From NCBI GenBank assembly GCA_039925145.1, contig JBDSZL010000034.1, forward strand, positions 1 through 56,632: a stretch of DNA of 56,632 nucleotides. Reading direction: 5' to 3'. This document shows, piece after piece, positions 7,145 through 18,622 of the stretch. Position 1 is the first letter of the stretch; every line of letters begins with the position of its first letter. The position numbers were made by a program, and so were the translations under genes. The notes under the pieces were generated by a model. The model made no database searches. It was not told the origin of the DNA and saw only the letters and a list, made by a program, of their open reading frames with translations. The DNA is from JBDSZL01 sp039925145. Its GTDB lineage: Bacteria > Acidobacteriota > Vicinamibacteria > Vicinamibacterales > SCN-69-37.

Positions 7145-8254
7145 ATGACACCGCAGGTGCTCGATAAGCTCAGATCCGTTTCCGCCCGTTACGACGAGCT
7201 GACCACTCTGGTCATCGATCCCGCGGTCCAGTCCGATCCGCCGGCGTACCGCGCGCACACGAAGGCGCTCGCCGATCTGAAGGACACGGTCGACTGTTAT
7301 TACGACTACTTGAAGATCGATCGCGAGCTCACCGAACTGCGCGAGCTCGCCGGCGCTGGCGATGCCGAGATGCGGGCGATGGCTGGCGCTGAGATTCCAG
7401 CTCTCGAGACGAAGCTCGCCGCCCTCGAGGATCGGATCCGGCTGCTGCTCGTGCCTCGCGACCCGAACGACGACCGCAACGTCGTCCTGGAGATCCGGGC
7501 CGGAACAGGAGGCGATGAGGCGGCGTTGTTTGCGGCCGACCTGTTTCGCATGTACTCGCGATACGCCGAACGCCTGCGCTGGAAGGTGGAGGTGCTGTCG
7601 AGCAACGACACCGGCGTGGGCGGCCTGAAGGAAGTCACCGCCACGATCGAGGGCAAGAGCGTGTACCGTCGCCTGAAATACGAGAGCGGCGTCCACCGCG
7701 TGCAGCGCGTGCCGGTCACCGAGGCGAGCGGTCGCATCCACACATCGACCGCCACCGTCGCGGTGCTGCCCGAGGCGGAAGAAGTCGACATCCAGATCGA
7801 CGCGAAGGACCTGCGGGTCGACACGTTCTGTTCGAGCGGCCCTGGCGGCCAGAGCGTCAACACCACCTACTCGGCCGTGCGCCTGACGCACCTGCCCACC
7901 GGTGTCGTCGTGTCACAGCAGGACGAGAAGTCGCAGGTCAAGAACCGGCAGAAGGCCATGAAAGTACTCCGATCGCGGCTGTACGAAATGGAGATGCGGA
8001 AGCAGCAGGACGCGATCGCGAAGGAGCGGCGCGGGCAGGTGGGTTCTGGCGACCGGTCCGAGAAGATCCGCACGTACAACTTCAAGGAGAACCGGATCAC
8101 CGACCACCGCATCAACTTCACCATGCATCAGCTCGAGGACGCGCTCGATGGCAACATCGACGTCCTGATCGACGAGGTCGAGTCGCGCGCGCAATCCGAT
8201 CGACTGCGCAACGCGACGGAGACTGAGATCGGCGACCCGCCCTCCGGTAGCTGA
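7145..8254 (+). CDS. prfA: Peptide chain release factor 1 (RF1)
   Basis: The 369-residue protein terminates translation at UAA and UAG. It has the catalytic GGQ loop in SSGPGGQSVNTTYSAVRLTH and the codon-reading PxT motif as PVT in VQRVPVTEASGRIHTS, which marks RF1 rather than RF2 (SPF). RAGTGGDEA in the middle is also typical. It begins 8 nt after moaD and is followed by its modifying enzyme prmC after 15 nt, the standard prfA-prmC arrangement. Confidence 0.96.
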   Translation: MTPQVLDKLRSVSARYDELTTLVIDPAVQSDPPAYRAHTKALADLKDTVDCYYDYLKIDRELTELRELAGAGDAEMRAMAGAEIPALETKLAALEDRIRLLLVPRDPNDDRNVVLEIRAGTGGDEAALFAADLFRMYSRYAERLRWKVEVLSSNDTGVGGLKEVTATIEGKSVYRRLKYESGVHRVQRVPVTEASGRIHTSTATVAVLPEAEEVDIQIDAKDLRVDTFCSSGPGGQSVNTTYSAVRLTHLPTGVVVSQQDEKSQVKNRQKAMKVLRSRLYEMEMRKQQDAIAKERRGQVGSGDRSEKIRTYNFKENRITDHRINFTMHQLEDALDGNIDVLIDEVESRAQSDRLRNATETEIGDPPSGS

Positions 8255-8269
8255 TCGGAGAGTCCCAGC

Positions 8270-9139
8270 ATGACCGTCGCGGCTGCGGTCAGCGAGGCGA
8301 TCGAGATTCTCGTGCGGGCCGGTTTCTCGCGTGACGAGGCCAGGCGCGACACGGGCGTCCTTGGACGTGCGCTGCTTGGATGGGACGCGGCGCGCTGGTA
8401 CGCACACCAGGCCGACGACCTCGCGACCCAAACTCACCACGAGTTGCTCGCCGGCGCCCGGCGACGAGCGACGCACGAGCCGGTGGCGTACATCACAGGC
8501 GAGCGCGAATTCTACGGGCGCAGCTTCCTCGTGACCCGCGACGTGCTGATTCCCAGACCCGAAACCGAGTTGATTGTGGAGACGGCCCTGGAGCTCGTGC
8601 CCCACGGCGCGAGATCCACGGGCGAAAGCGTCGACATCGTGGATGTGGGCACGGGCAGCGGCTGCCTCGCGATCACGCTCGCGTGTGAATGGCCGCGCGC
8701 ACGAATTGTCGCGTCAGACACCTCGGCGGATGCGCTGTCGATCGCCGTGCAGAACGCCACTCGCCTCGGCGTGCAAGACCGAATCGCGTTCGTGTGCGCC
8801 TCGCTCGCCGGCGACGTCAGCGAGGCGTGCGACCTGCTCGTCAGCAATCCCCCCTATGTCCGCAGGATCGACCGCGACGCGCTCGCGGTCGACGTCCGCG
8901 ATCACGAGCCCGATGCGGCGCTGTACGGCGGTGATGATGGACTGCAGGTGATTGAGGCGTTGGTGCCCGCGGCGCTGCGGGCACTGCGGCCCAACGGCTT
9001 GCTGCTGATGGAGATCGGCTACCAGCAGGCTGATGACGTGCAAGGACTGATCGCCGGCAGCGGCCTGCAGTGGATCGAAACACGAAGGGATCTCAATGGG
9101 ATCCCACGGGTCGTGGTCGCCCGGCGGAAGGTCCTATAA
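8270..9139 (+). CDS. prmC: Release factor glutamine methyltransferase (PrmC/HemK)
   Basis: The 289-residue enzyme N5-methylates the glutamine in the GGQ motif of release factors. It has an N-terminal helical RF-binding domain (1-80) with EPVAYITGEREFYGRSF, a SAM motif VDVGTGSGCLAITLA and the catalytic VSNPPYVRR. GGAGA lies 9 nt before the ATG. The stop codon overlaps the TATAAT box of the next gene. Confidence 0.95.
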   Translation: MTVAAAVSEAIEILVRAGFSRDEARRDTGVLGRALLGWDAARWYAHQADDLATQTHHELLAGARRRATHEPVAYITGEREFYGRSFLVTRDVLIPRPETELIVETALELVPHGARSTGESVDIVDVGTGSGCLAITLACEWPRARIVASDTSADALSIAVQNATRLGVQDRIAFVCASLAGDVSEACDLLVSNPPYVRRIDRDALAVDVRDHEPDAALYGGDDGLQVIEALVPAALRALRPNGLLLMEIGYQQADDVQGLIAGSGLQWIETRRDLNGIPRVVVARRKVL

Positions 9140-9140
9140 T
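9135..9140 (+). promoter_or_regulatory. -10 box for leaderless HIT gene
   Basis: A perfect TATAAT, embedding the prmC TAA stop, ends six bases (CCGCCG) before the ATG at 9147. It could give the HIT gene its own leaderless transcript. Confidence 0.6.
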
Positions 9141-9146
9141 CCGCCG

Positions 9147-9488
9147 ATGAGCTGTCTGTTCTGCGGCATCGTCTCGGGCGACATCCCGGCAGCCAAGGTG
9201 TACGAAGACGAGCGGCTGGTGGCGTTCGAGGACATCGATCCCAAGGCACCCATGCACGTGCTCATCGTGCCACGGGAGCACATTGCCACGCTGAACGACC
9301 TGACCACCAGGCACGATGCGCTCGTCGGCGAGATGGTGCGGCGCGCAGCGGCCATCGCTGGCACGCGCGGATACGGCAGCCGCGGCTTCCGCACGGTATT
9401 CAACTGCCAGGCCGATGCGGGGCAGACGGTGTTTCACGTGCACCTGCACGTGCTCGCGGGCCGTGCCCTCGGATGGCCTCCGGGTTAA
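9147..9488 (+). CDS. HIT family nucleotide-binding protein (HinT-like)
   Basis: The 113-residue protein has the histidine triad HVHLHVLAGR at the C-terminus, which hydrolyses nucleoside phosphoramidates in HinT relatives. SCLFCGIVSGDIPAAKVYED at the start includes the CxxC seen in many bacterial HinT proteins. The ATG at 9147 is chosen over an upstream in-frame start at 9096 because homologues begin at MSCLFC and a TATAAT box lies six bases before it. It is convergent with the HAD gene after 26 bp. Confidence 0.92.
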   Translation: MSCLFCGIVSGDIPAAKVYEDERLVAFEDIDPKAPMHVLIVPREHIATLNDLTTRHDALVGEMVRRAAAIAGTRGYGSRGFRTVFNCQADAGQTVFHVHLHVLAGRALGWPPG

Positions 9489-9514
9489 TACCGCCGCGCC
9501 TTACTGCAGTGGCC

Positions 9515-10198
9515 TCAGGCGAGCAGCAGGGGCAACTCGCGCAACGACCGGATCACGTCGCCGTCCGCTGGAGCCGTCGCATCAGCACCACGCGCCAGCA
9601 GGATGCCGCGCATTCCCGCCCGTCGTGCCCCCTCGACGTCGTGCGCGAGGCTGTCGCCAACCATCACCGCCCGCCGCGCCGGCACCTGCATGAGGTCGAG
9701 CGCGGCCTGAAAGATGGCCGGGTGCGGCTTCATGAACCCGTGCTCCGAAGATGAGACGGCCACCGATATCAGGGCCTCCAGCTCGAAGTGCGACTGGAAC
9801 GACGCCAGGCAGCGGTGAGAGTTCGAGATCAGGCCGAGTTTCAGACCGCCCGCCACCAGCTCCATCAGGCTGTCGAGGACGTCGTCATAGAGATGGAAAT
9901 GATGATGCTCGGCCCAGTCGGCATAGAGCTCACGGGCCACGCGGTCGGCCAGTGGCGAGTCGCCGCCCATCAGTTCGATGATCCGGCGCGTGTAGGCGAC
10001 GAAGAGCTCGGCGTCGTACAGTTGGTCGGCCGAGTCCAGCACGCCGGCCGCCTGCCGGACAGCCTGTTCGAACCGTGCGGGATCAACCGTCAACCCGTGG
10101 CGGGCGCAACTGGTCTGGTACCCGGCACCTTGAAAGCGCGGCCCAGGGTGGATGAGCGTGAAATCCACGTCAAAAAAGACGGCCGCAGTCCCAGCCAC
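9515..10198 (-). CDS. HAD superfamily hydrolase
   Basis: The 227-residue protein has the four HAD motifs: FFDVDFTL (nucleophile and acid aspartates), ISNSHRCLA, the motif III lysine in FMKPHPAIF, and VGDSLAHDVEGARRAGM. A helical cap lies between motifs I and II (residues 20-100), as in the phosphoglycolate phosphatase/haloacid dehalogenase-like group. The substrate is unknown. The start is GTG at 10198, eight bases after a TATAAT on the minus strand; it is divergent from ileS. Confidence 0.88.
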   Translation of the reverse strand: MAGTAAVFFDVDFTLIHPGPRFQGAGYQTSCARHGLTVDPARFEQAVRQAAGVLDSADQLYDAELFVAYTRRIIELMGGDSPLADRVARELYADWAEHHHFHLYDDVLDSLMELVAGGLKLGLISNSHRCLASFQSHFELEALISVAVSSSEHGFMKPHPAIFQAALDLMQVPARRAVMVGDSLAHDVEGARRAGMRGILLARGADATAPADGDVIRSLRELPLLLA

Positions 10199-10206
10199 CG
10201 ACTCCG

Positions 10207-10216
10207 ATTATAGAAT
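10207..10216. promoter_or_regulatory. Overlapping divergent -10 boxes of the HAD gene and ileS
   Basis: ATTATAGAAT holds TATAAT on the minus strand (10207-10212, eight bases before the HAD GTG) and TAGAAT on the plus strand (10211-10216, reading toward ileS). The boxes overlap by two bases, so the two promoters probably cannot be opened at once. Confidence 0.5.
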
Positions 10217-10235
10217 GAGGGTTTCAACTCATCCC

Positions 10236-13016
10236 ATGCGCGACTGGAAAGACACGCTCAATCTGCCCCGTACCGAGTTCGCCATGAAGGCCAATCTGCC
10301 GGTGACCGAGCCGGCCATGATCGCCCGATGGGACGCCATGGATCTGTACGGGCAGATTCGACGGGCACGCGCCGGCCGGCCCCAGTTCGTGCTGCACGAC
10401 GGTCCGCCCTATGCGAACGGCCAGATTCACACCGGCCACGCGATGGACAAGGTCCTGAAGGACATCATCGTCAAGGCGCGGACGATGGCGGGGTTCGACG
10501 CGCCCTACGTGCCAGGCTGGGACTGCCACGGGCTGCCGATCGAGCTCAATGTCGAGAAGGAGCTCGGTGCGGCCGCCAAGGACCGATCGCCGGTGGAATT
10601 CCGGAAGGCGTGCCGGGCATACGCCGAGAAATTCGTCTCTCTCCAGCGCGCCGACTTCAAACGGCTGGGCGTGCTCGGCGACTGGGCGAATCCATATCTG
10701 ACCATGACGCCGGAGTACCAGAGTGCGATTGTGCGGGCACTCGGCACGTTCGTGGCGCGCGGTCTCGTGTACAAGGGCAAGAAGCCGGTGTACTGGTGTT
10801 TGCGCGATCGGACGGCGCTGGCAGAGGCGGAGGTCGAGTACGACAACCACGCGTCGCCGTCGATCTACGTGGAGTTTTCAGCCGCAGCGGAGGAAGCCGC
10901 CGCCTTCGCGGGTCTGATCCCGGGGCTCGCAGGTCGCCCGGTCTCCGTCTTGATCTGGACCACGACACCATGGACGATCCCGGCGAACCTGGCGGTCGCC
11001 TTCCACCCCGATTATGACTACGCCGCTTTCGAGTTCGAAGGTCGCGCGATCATCGTCGCCGAGGCCATGGCGGCCAAGGTGGCAGAGGTCACCGGCCGCG
11101 GGCTCGGCGCCAGTCTGGGCACGTTCAAGGGACGGGCACTCGAAGGCCGGCGGTTCTTGCACCCGCTCTATGCGCGCGACTCGGTCGGCGTGCTCGCCGA
11201 CTACGTGACCCTCGAGCAGGGCACGGGCGCGGTCCACACGGCGCCAGGGCACGGGGCGGATGACTTTGCGACCGGTGTCCGGTACGGCCTCGACATCTAC
11301 GCGCCGATCCGCCGCGACGGCCGATTCGAAGAGGATGTGCCTGTTGTCGGCGGGCTGAAAGTCTTCGAGGCTAATCCCGTGGTCGAGGCCGCGCTCGCGG
11401 AGCGGGGCCGGCTGTTTTTCCGGAGCTCGGTCGAGCACTCGTACCCGCACTGCTGGCGCTGCCACCAGCCCGTAATCTTTCTGGCGACCCCCCAGTGGTT
11501 CATTGGCATGGACACCCTGCGTGAGGCGGCGGTCTCAGAAGCGGGCCGTGTCAACTGGATCCCCGCCTGGGGCCGCGAGCGGATGACAGGGATGTTCATG
11601 ACCAGACCCGACTGGTGCATCTCGCGACAGCGCGCCTGGGGCGTGCCGATTCCCGCCTTGCGGTGCGACCAGTGCGGTCAATCCCACCTGACGCCCGCCA
11701 TCGTCGAACAGGCCGCTGCGACGTTCGAGCGGCAGACGGCTGATGCCTGGTACGAGGAGCCCATCGAGACGTTCGTGCCGTCCGGGTTTGCATGCGCCGG
11801 TTGCGGGGGCGTGGCATTCACGCGCGAGCACGACATCCTCGATGTGTGGTTCGACTCTGGATGCAGCCATGAGGCTGTGCTCGCCCGGCGGCCGCAACTG
11901 ACGTGGCCCGCGGACCTGTACCTCGAAGGCACCGATCAATATCGTGGCTGGTTCCAGTCGTCGTTGATCGTCGGCCTGGGGACACGCGACCGCGCCCCCT
12001 ATCGAAGCGTCCTCACACACGGCTTCGTGGTCGACGAGCACGGGCGCAAGATGTCGAAGTCGCTCGGCAACACGATCAGCCCTCAGAAAGTGATGGAGGA
12101 CAGCGGCGCCGAGGTGCTGCGCCTGTGGGTCGCGATGGTCGACTACCGCGACGAAGTGCGACTGGGCAAGGCGGTACTGGCGCGCTCGGTGGAGGCGTAT
12201 CGCAAAATCCGCAACACCCTGCGCTACCTGCTGTCGAACCTCGACGATTTCGATCCCAGCCGAGACACGGTGGCCGTCGAGCGGCTTGTCGAGGTCGATC
12301 GTTTCGCGCTCGGCCGCTTTGCCCGGCTCGCCCGAACAGCCCGTGCGGCCTACGAGGCCTACGACTTCCAGGTCATCTTTCACGCCATCAACGAGTTCGT
12401 CACGGGCGACCTGAGCGCCTTCTACATGGACGTCTCGAAAGACCGGCTGTACACGTTCCGGGCCGATTCCGGCGAGCGGCGATCTGCGCAGACGGCCTAC
12501 TTCGTCATCGCAGACGGGCTCGTCCGGCTCCTCGCACCCATCCTGTCCGTGACGGCCGAGGAGGCCTGGACGCAGCTGCCCGGCACGCGCGAGGCGTCGG
12601 TGCATCTGGCGGAATTTCCGGTCGGGCTCGACGGATGGATCGACGACGAGCTCGACGCGCGCTGGACGCAATTGTTGGCCGTGCGGACGCTGGTCAACAT
12701 GGCCCTCGAAGGCGCGCGACAGCGCAAAGAGATCGGCAGCGCCCTGTCGGCCCACGTGATCGTACGGGGCCCCGCCGAAGACCTGGCGCTCCTCGAAGGC
12801 TACCGTGCCGAACTGCCGATGTTGTTCATCACGTCGACGACCAGCCTCGAACTCTCGGCGGAGAGTGAGCTCGAGGTCATCGTGAGCCACGCAGCCGGCG
12901 AGAAATGTCCGCGATGCTGGCGATTCGTGGGCGCGTGCGTGACGAGTGGCGACTTCTCGGGCCTCTGTGAACGCTGTGCGGATGCGTTGGGAGGTGCAGT
13001 TGCTTCCGGCCGCTGA
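10236..13016 (+). CDS. ileS: Isoleucine-tRNA ligase
   Basis: The 926-residue class I synthetase charges tRNA-Ile. It has the HIGH-type motif in PPYANGQIHTGHAMDKVLKD, an editing CP1 domain in the middle, the KMSKSLGN loop, WFDSG before it, and a C-terminal zinc finger (CPRCWR and CERC). The ATG at 10236 gives the usual MRDWKDTLNLPRTEF start; an in-frame upstream start at 10152 would run into the divergent HAD gene and is rejected. An ATG at 10215 in the same frame is possible. lspA overlaps the end of ileS, the order seen in many bacteria. Confidence 0.96.
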   Translation: MRDWKDTLNLPRTEFAMKANLPVTEPAMIARWDAMDLYGQIRRARAGRPQFVLHDGPPYANGQIHTGHAMDKVLKDIIVKARTMAGFDAPYVPGWDCHGLPIELNVEKELGAAAKDRSPVEFRKACRAYAEKFVSLQRADFKRLGVLGDWANPYLTMTPEYQSAIVRALGTFVARGLVYKGKKPVYWCLRDRTALAEAEVEYDNHASPSIYVEFSAAAEEAAAFAGLIPGLAGRPVSVLIWTTTPWTIPANLAVAFHPDYDYAAFEFEGRAIIVAEAMAAKVAEVTGRGLGASLGTFKGRALEGRRFLHPLYARDSVGVLADYVTLEQGTGAVHTAPGHGADDFATGVRYGLDIYAPIRRDGRFEEDVPVVGGLKVFEANPVVEAALAERGRLFFRSSVEHSYPHCWRCHQPVIFLATPQWFIGMDTLREAAVSEAGRVNWIPAWGRERMTGMFMTRPDWCISRQRAWGVPIPALRCDQCGQSHLTPAIVEQAAATFERQTADAWYEEPIETFVPSGFACAGCGGVAFTREHDILDVWFDSGCSHEAVLARRPQLTWPADLYLEGTDQYRGWFQSSLIVGLGTRDRAPYRSVLTHGFVVDEHGRKMSKSLGNTISPQKVMEDSGAEVLRLWVAMVDYRDEVRLGKAVLARSVEAYRKIRNTLRYLLSNLDDFDPSRDTVAVERLVEVDRFALGRFARLARTARAAYEAYDFQVIFHAINEFVTGDLSAFYMDVSKDRLYTFRADSGERRSAQTAYFVIADGLVRLLAPILSVTAEEAWTQLPGTREASVHLAEFPVGLDGWIDDELDARWTQLLAVRTLVNMALEGARQRKEIGSALSAHVIVRGPAEDLALLEGYRAELPMLFITSTTSLELSAESELEVIVSHAAGEKCPRCWRFVGACVTSGDFSGLCERCADALGGAVASGR

Positions 13017-13617
13017 CGCGTCGCCCGGCGATCCGGACGCTGTGCAGCCAGTGCTGCTCCCCGAGCCGTCCACCACCGAGGATCAAGCCGATTCTCGCGC
13101 TGAGCCGGCGTTTGCCGTCAGACATCCCCGCTCTCTGGGCCTGCTGTGGTGGGTCAGCCTTCTTGTCGTGGGCCTCGACCAGATCACGAAAGCGCTGGTC
13201 AAGCACGTTCTGCCCCTCTACTCATCCCGGACCATCATTCCGGGGCTGATGGATTTCGTCCACGTGCAGAATGCCGGCGTTGCATTTGGTCTGCTCAACG
13301 ACGTCGTCCATCCGCAGCGCAACCTCTTGACCACCGCGCTGGCACTGGTTGCCCTCGCGGGCATCGGATATTACGCCCGACAGGTGGGACCAAGCGAGCG
13401 CATGGCGCGTGTCGGGCTGTCGTTGATCCTCGGCGGTGCAATAGGCAACCTCCTCGATCGCATGCGTCAGGGGTTCGTGGTCGACTTCGTGGACATGTAC
13501 TGGCGCGACTGGCACTTCTGGGCGTTCAACGTCGCGGACGCAGCAATCACGATCGGCGCCGTCCTGATCTTTCTTGAACTGCTCACCCCGAAGGCGCATG
13601 CATCCCATTCTGTTTGA
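12982..13617 (+). CDS. lspA: Lipoprotein signal peptidase (signal peptidase II)
   Basis: This membrane aspartic protease removes signal peptides from prolipoproteins after Lgt has acted. About 50 N-terminal residues are polar and rich in Pro, Asp and Ala; the LspA fold starts at GLLWWVSLLVVGLDQITKALV and has four membrane helices. The catalytic aspartates are in VVDFVDMYW and FNVADAAI, and GGAIGNLLDRM is conserved. The family is usually 150-170 residues, so the 211-residue form has an extended N-terminus; the true start could be the GTG at 12946, this ATG, or the GTG at 12994. The gene overlaps ileS upstream and lgt downstream. Confidence 0.9.
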   Translation: MRWEVQLLPAADASPGDPDAVQPVLLPEPSTTEDQADSRAEPAFAVRHPRSLGLLWWVSLLVVGLDQITKALVKHVLPLYSSRTIIPGLMDFVHVQNAGVAFGLLNDVVHPQRNLLTTALALVALAGIGYYARQVGPSERMARVGLSLILGGAIGNLLDRMRQGFVVDFVDMYWRDWHFWAFNVADAAITIGAVLIFLELLTPKAHASHSV

Positions 13618-14395
13618 GGTCGGCGATTGGCCGATCTACTCCTACGGGGTGCTCCTGGCAATCGCGTATCTCGCTGGTCTGCAGACAGCAGTGGTACGTG
13701 CACGGCGCATCGGCCTCGACGGCACACGCGTGATGGACCTCGGCATCTATCTGATCATCGCAGCGCTCGTCGGGGCCAAGCTGATGCTGGTCCTCACAGA
13801 CCTGCGGTACTTCGTCGGTCACCCTGGCGAGATTCTCTCGCTCGTCCGAGCGGGTGGAGTGTTCTATGGGGGGCTGATTGCGGCCCTGGGGGTAGGCCTG
13901 CTGCTCGTCCGGCGGTACGGCTTGCCGATGTGGACAACGGCCGATTTGTTCGCGCCCGGAATCGCGCTGGGCCATGTGATTGGGCGGTTGGGCTGCCTGC
14001 TGGCTGGATGCTGCTATGGGCGTCCTACTTCGGTGCCATGGGCGATCACATTTACCGACCCGGCCGCTGCCGCGAATGTCGGGACTCCACTCGGAGTTCC
14101 GCTCCATCCCACGCAGGTCTATGACGCTGGCGCAGAATTGCTGATCCTGGCCATCCTGCTCTGGGTCGAGAAGCGAGGCACGATCTTCGCCGGCCGCACA
14201 TTCTGGTTGTACGTGGTGCTGTACGGCATCTCGCGGTTCGCGATCGAGTTTTACCGGGGTGATGAGCGCGGCACAATCGCGGGGTTGTCCACGTCGCAGT
14301 TCGTGTCGCTCATCGCGGTGCCCGTCGCACTCGCGATGCTGTGGCGGCTGCGCCACCGTGGGCCGACGGCAGCCCCGGCGATGAGTGCAGCCTGA
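13598..14395 (+). CDS. lgt: Prolipoprotein diacylglyceryl transferase
   Basis: The 265-residue multi-pass inner-membrane enzyme transfers diacylglycerol to the lipobox cysteine, the first step of lipoprotein maturation. It has MHPILFEVGDWPIYSYGVLL at the start, FYGGLIAALGVGLLL, and the signature region GHVIGRLGCLLAGCCYGRPT, followed by HPTQVYDAGAEL. The start overlaps lspA by 20 bp, and the stop overlaps the next ATG as TGATG, so ileS-lspA-lgt-rluD are one translationally coupled operon. Having lspA and lgt side by side keeps two successive steps together. Confidence 0.94.
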   Translation: MHPILFEVGDWPIYSYGVLLAIAYLAGLQTAVVRARRIGLDGTRVMDLGIYLIIAALVGAKLMLVLTDLRYFVGHPGEILSLVRAGGVFYGGLIAALGVGLLLVRRYGLPMWTTADLFAPGIALGHVIGRLGCLLAGCCYGRPTSVPWAITFTDPAAAANVGTPLGVPLHPTQVYDAGAELLILAILLWVEKRGTIFAGRTFWLYVVLYGISRFAIEFYRGDERGTIAGLSTSQFVSLIAVPVALAMLWRLRHRGPTAAPAMSAA

Positions 14396-15393
14396 TGGAC
14401 GACGGCTCCCTGATGAGCACGCGAGAAGATCAGCACCAGCAGTTGATCGCATCGGAGTGCGACGAGGGCAGCCGGCTGGATGTGTTCCTCACACGCCGTG
14501 TCACCTCTCTGTCGCGTTCCGAGGCCCAACGTTTGATCCGGACGGGGCACGTGCTGCTCGACGGGAAGCCCGGCAAGGCGAGCGCCCTCGTCGCGCCTGG
14601 TCATTGCGTGGACCTGACCATCCCCCCGCCCATACGAGGGATACCCGAACCTGAATCCCTGCCCCTCGCGGTGGTCTACGACGACGAGGACCTGGTGGTG
14701 ATCGACAAGGCAGCCGGCATGGTGGTGCACCCGGCGGCCGGTCATGCGACCGGCACGCTCGTAAACGCTTTGCTCCATCACGTGGCCGGGCTCAGCGGTA
14801 TCGGAGGCATCGAGCGGCCGGGAATCGTACACCGGCTGGACCGCGGCACGTCCGGGTTGATGGTGGTGGCCAAGAACGACAAGGCACACCGCGCTCTGGC
14901 CGGGCAGTTCCAGGACCGCACCATCGCCAAAGAATACCTGGCGCTCGTCTGGGGGCGCCCCGTCATGGGCCTGACGATGAGCCAGCCGATCGGACGAGAT
15001 CCGCACAACCGCCAGAAGATGTCCACCCGAGCCGGACGGGCGCGCAGCGCACTCACCCGCATCGAGTCGGTCGAGCCCTTTCAGGGCGTATCATTGGTCC
15101 GGCTGACGATCGGCACGGGCCGCACCCATCAGATTCGCGTGCACCTGAGCGAGGCCGGCCATCCCGTCGTGGGCGACGCGGTCTATGGCGGCGTTCGGCA
15201 GCACCTGCCGGCGGAACTGATGACGCTCGGCCGCCTCACGCGTCCGTTCCTGCACGCGGCCCGCCTTGCGTTTGCCCATCCCACCACCGGGATTCCGCTG
15301 TCATTCGAGGCGCCGCTGCCGGCCGATCTCGAGGATGTCCTCGCTACGCTCGGCCGGGTGAAGCGTGCACGCACGCCGTCATCACGCGCATAA
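14395..15393 (+). CDS. RluD-family 23S rRNA pseudouridine synthase
   Basis: The 332-residue protein has an N-terminal S4 RNA-binding domain (LDVFLTRRVTSLSRSEAQRL) and a pseudouridine synthase domain with the catalytic aspartate in VHRLDRGTSGLMVVAK. RTHQIRVHL and HPVVGDAVYGG are also typical. RluD makes pseudouridines at 23S positions 1911/1915/1917 in E. coli; RluC or RluA-like specificity cannot be excluded. The ATG at 14395 overlaps the lgt stop; an ATG at 14413 is an alternative. Confidence 0.9.
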   Translation: MDDGSLMSTREDQHQQLIASECDEGSRLDVFLTRRVTSLSRSEAQRLIRTGHVLLDGKPGKASALVAPGHCVDLTIPPPIRGIPEPESLPLAVVYDDEDLVVIDKAAGMVVHPAAGHATGTLVNALLHHVAGLSGIGGIERPGIVHRLDRGTSGLMVVAKNDKAHRALAGQFQDRTIAKEYLALVWGRPVMGLTMSQPIGRDPHNRQKMSTRAGRARSALTRIESVEPFQGVSLVRLTIGTGRTHQIRVHLSEAGHPVVGDAVYGGVRQHLPAELMTLGRLTRPFLHAARLAFAHPTTGIPLSFEAPLPADLEDVLATLGRVKRARTPSSRA

Positions 15394-15417
15394 CGAAGCA
15401 CTCACTACCAGAGACCG

Positions 15418-15975
15418 ATGCCATCACACGCCGTCACTCCGAAGCGCGCGCGTATCGTCTTCGCGGGCCGCATTTTCACCGTTGAGACCAGCCAGGTGCA
15501 AATGGCCACTGGCAGAACCGTGGCCATGGAGGTGGTGCGGCACCGCGGATCGGTCGTGCTCGTCCCTCAGCCGGATCCCGCACACGTGATCCTGATTCGC
15601 CAGTATCGGTTCGTCATCAATCGAACGATCTGGGAACTGCCGGCCGGGTCTCTGGAACAGGGCGAAGCGCCGCACCGGGCGGCGCGGCGAGAGTGCGAGG
15701 AGGAAATCGGACTGCGCCCTGGTCGAATCGAGCGCCTCGGCGTCTATTTTCCGACGCCTGGATTCTGCGACGAGCGGATGGTCTTCTACGCCTGCCGAGA
15801 TCTGAGCAGACCCGCGAAGCCGGCGGCACAAGACGAGGATGAGCAGATCGAGCCCCGCACCTTCACCCTGCGGCAGGCCTGGGCCCTGGTCCGAGCTGGA
15901 AAAATCGTGGACATGAAGACGGTGCTCGGTCTTGCGATGGTCTCTGGGAAGGTCCCGCTCGCCGCGACGAAGTAA
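15418..15975 (+). CDS. NUDIX hydrolase, ADP-ribose pyrophosphatase type
   Basis: The 185-residue protein has a complete Nudix box, GSLEQGEAPHRAARRECEEE followed by IGL, preceded by IRQYRFVINRTIWELPAG, which is typical of ADP-sugar pyrophosphatases (NudF-like). It would cleave ADP-ribose to AMP and ribose-5-phosphate. It follows the pseudouridine synthase gene after 24 bp and may close that operon. It is convergent with lon. Confidence 0.88.
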   Translation: MPSHAVTPKRARIVFAGRIFTVETSQVQMATGRTVAMEVVRHRGSVVLVPQPDPAHVILIRQYRFVINRTIWELPAGSLEQGEAPHRAARRECEEEIGLRPGRIERLGVYFPTPGFCDERMVFYACRDLSRPAKPAAQDEDEQIEPRTFTLRQAWALVRAGKIVDMKTVLGLAMVSGKVPLAATK

Positions 15976-16026
15976 GAGCCGGAGACCGCGTGGAGAGCGG
16001 TCCCCGGATGGCAAGCGGCGCGGGCC

Positions 16027-18465
<2,439 letters not shown>

Positions 18466-18571
18466 GACAATCTCCCTTTCCCTCGTGCTGCGAGCAGGGC
18501 CTGTAGATCCCAGACCCGCGGTGCGAACACGTGGGTTGTACTCTTAGACGTAGGCGGGAGGCAATGAGGTG

Positions 18572-18606
18572 ATTGCGCAGCCCGCCCCTCGGCGGGCCTG
18601 CGCAAT
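18572..18606 (-). terminator. GC-rich hairpin downstream of the dksA-like gene
   Basis: ATTGCGCAG and CCCGCC (18572-18586) pair with GGCGGG and CTGCGCAAT (18591-18606) with one bulged C and a four-base loop. It lies just after the dksA-like stop codon. No T-run follows on the minus strand, so termination may need Rho or be partial. Confidence 0.5.
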
Positions 18607-18622
18607 GTGGCGAGGCGCCGGG

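Noticed and set aside
11535..13076. 513-codon open frame on the minus strand
   Set aside because: It lies opposite ileS, which is unambiguous. No recognisable motif was seen in the translation.
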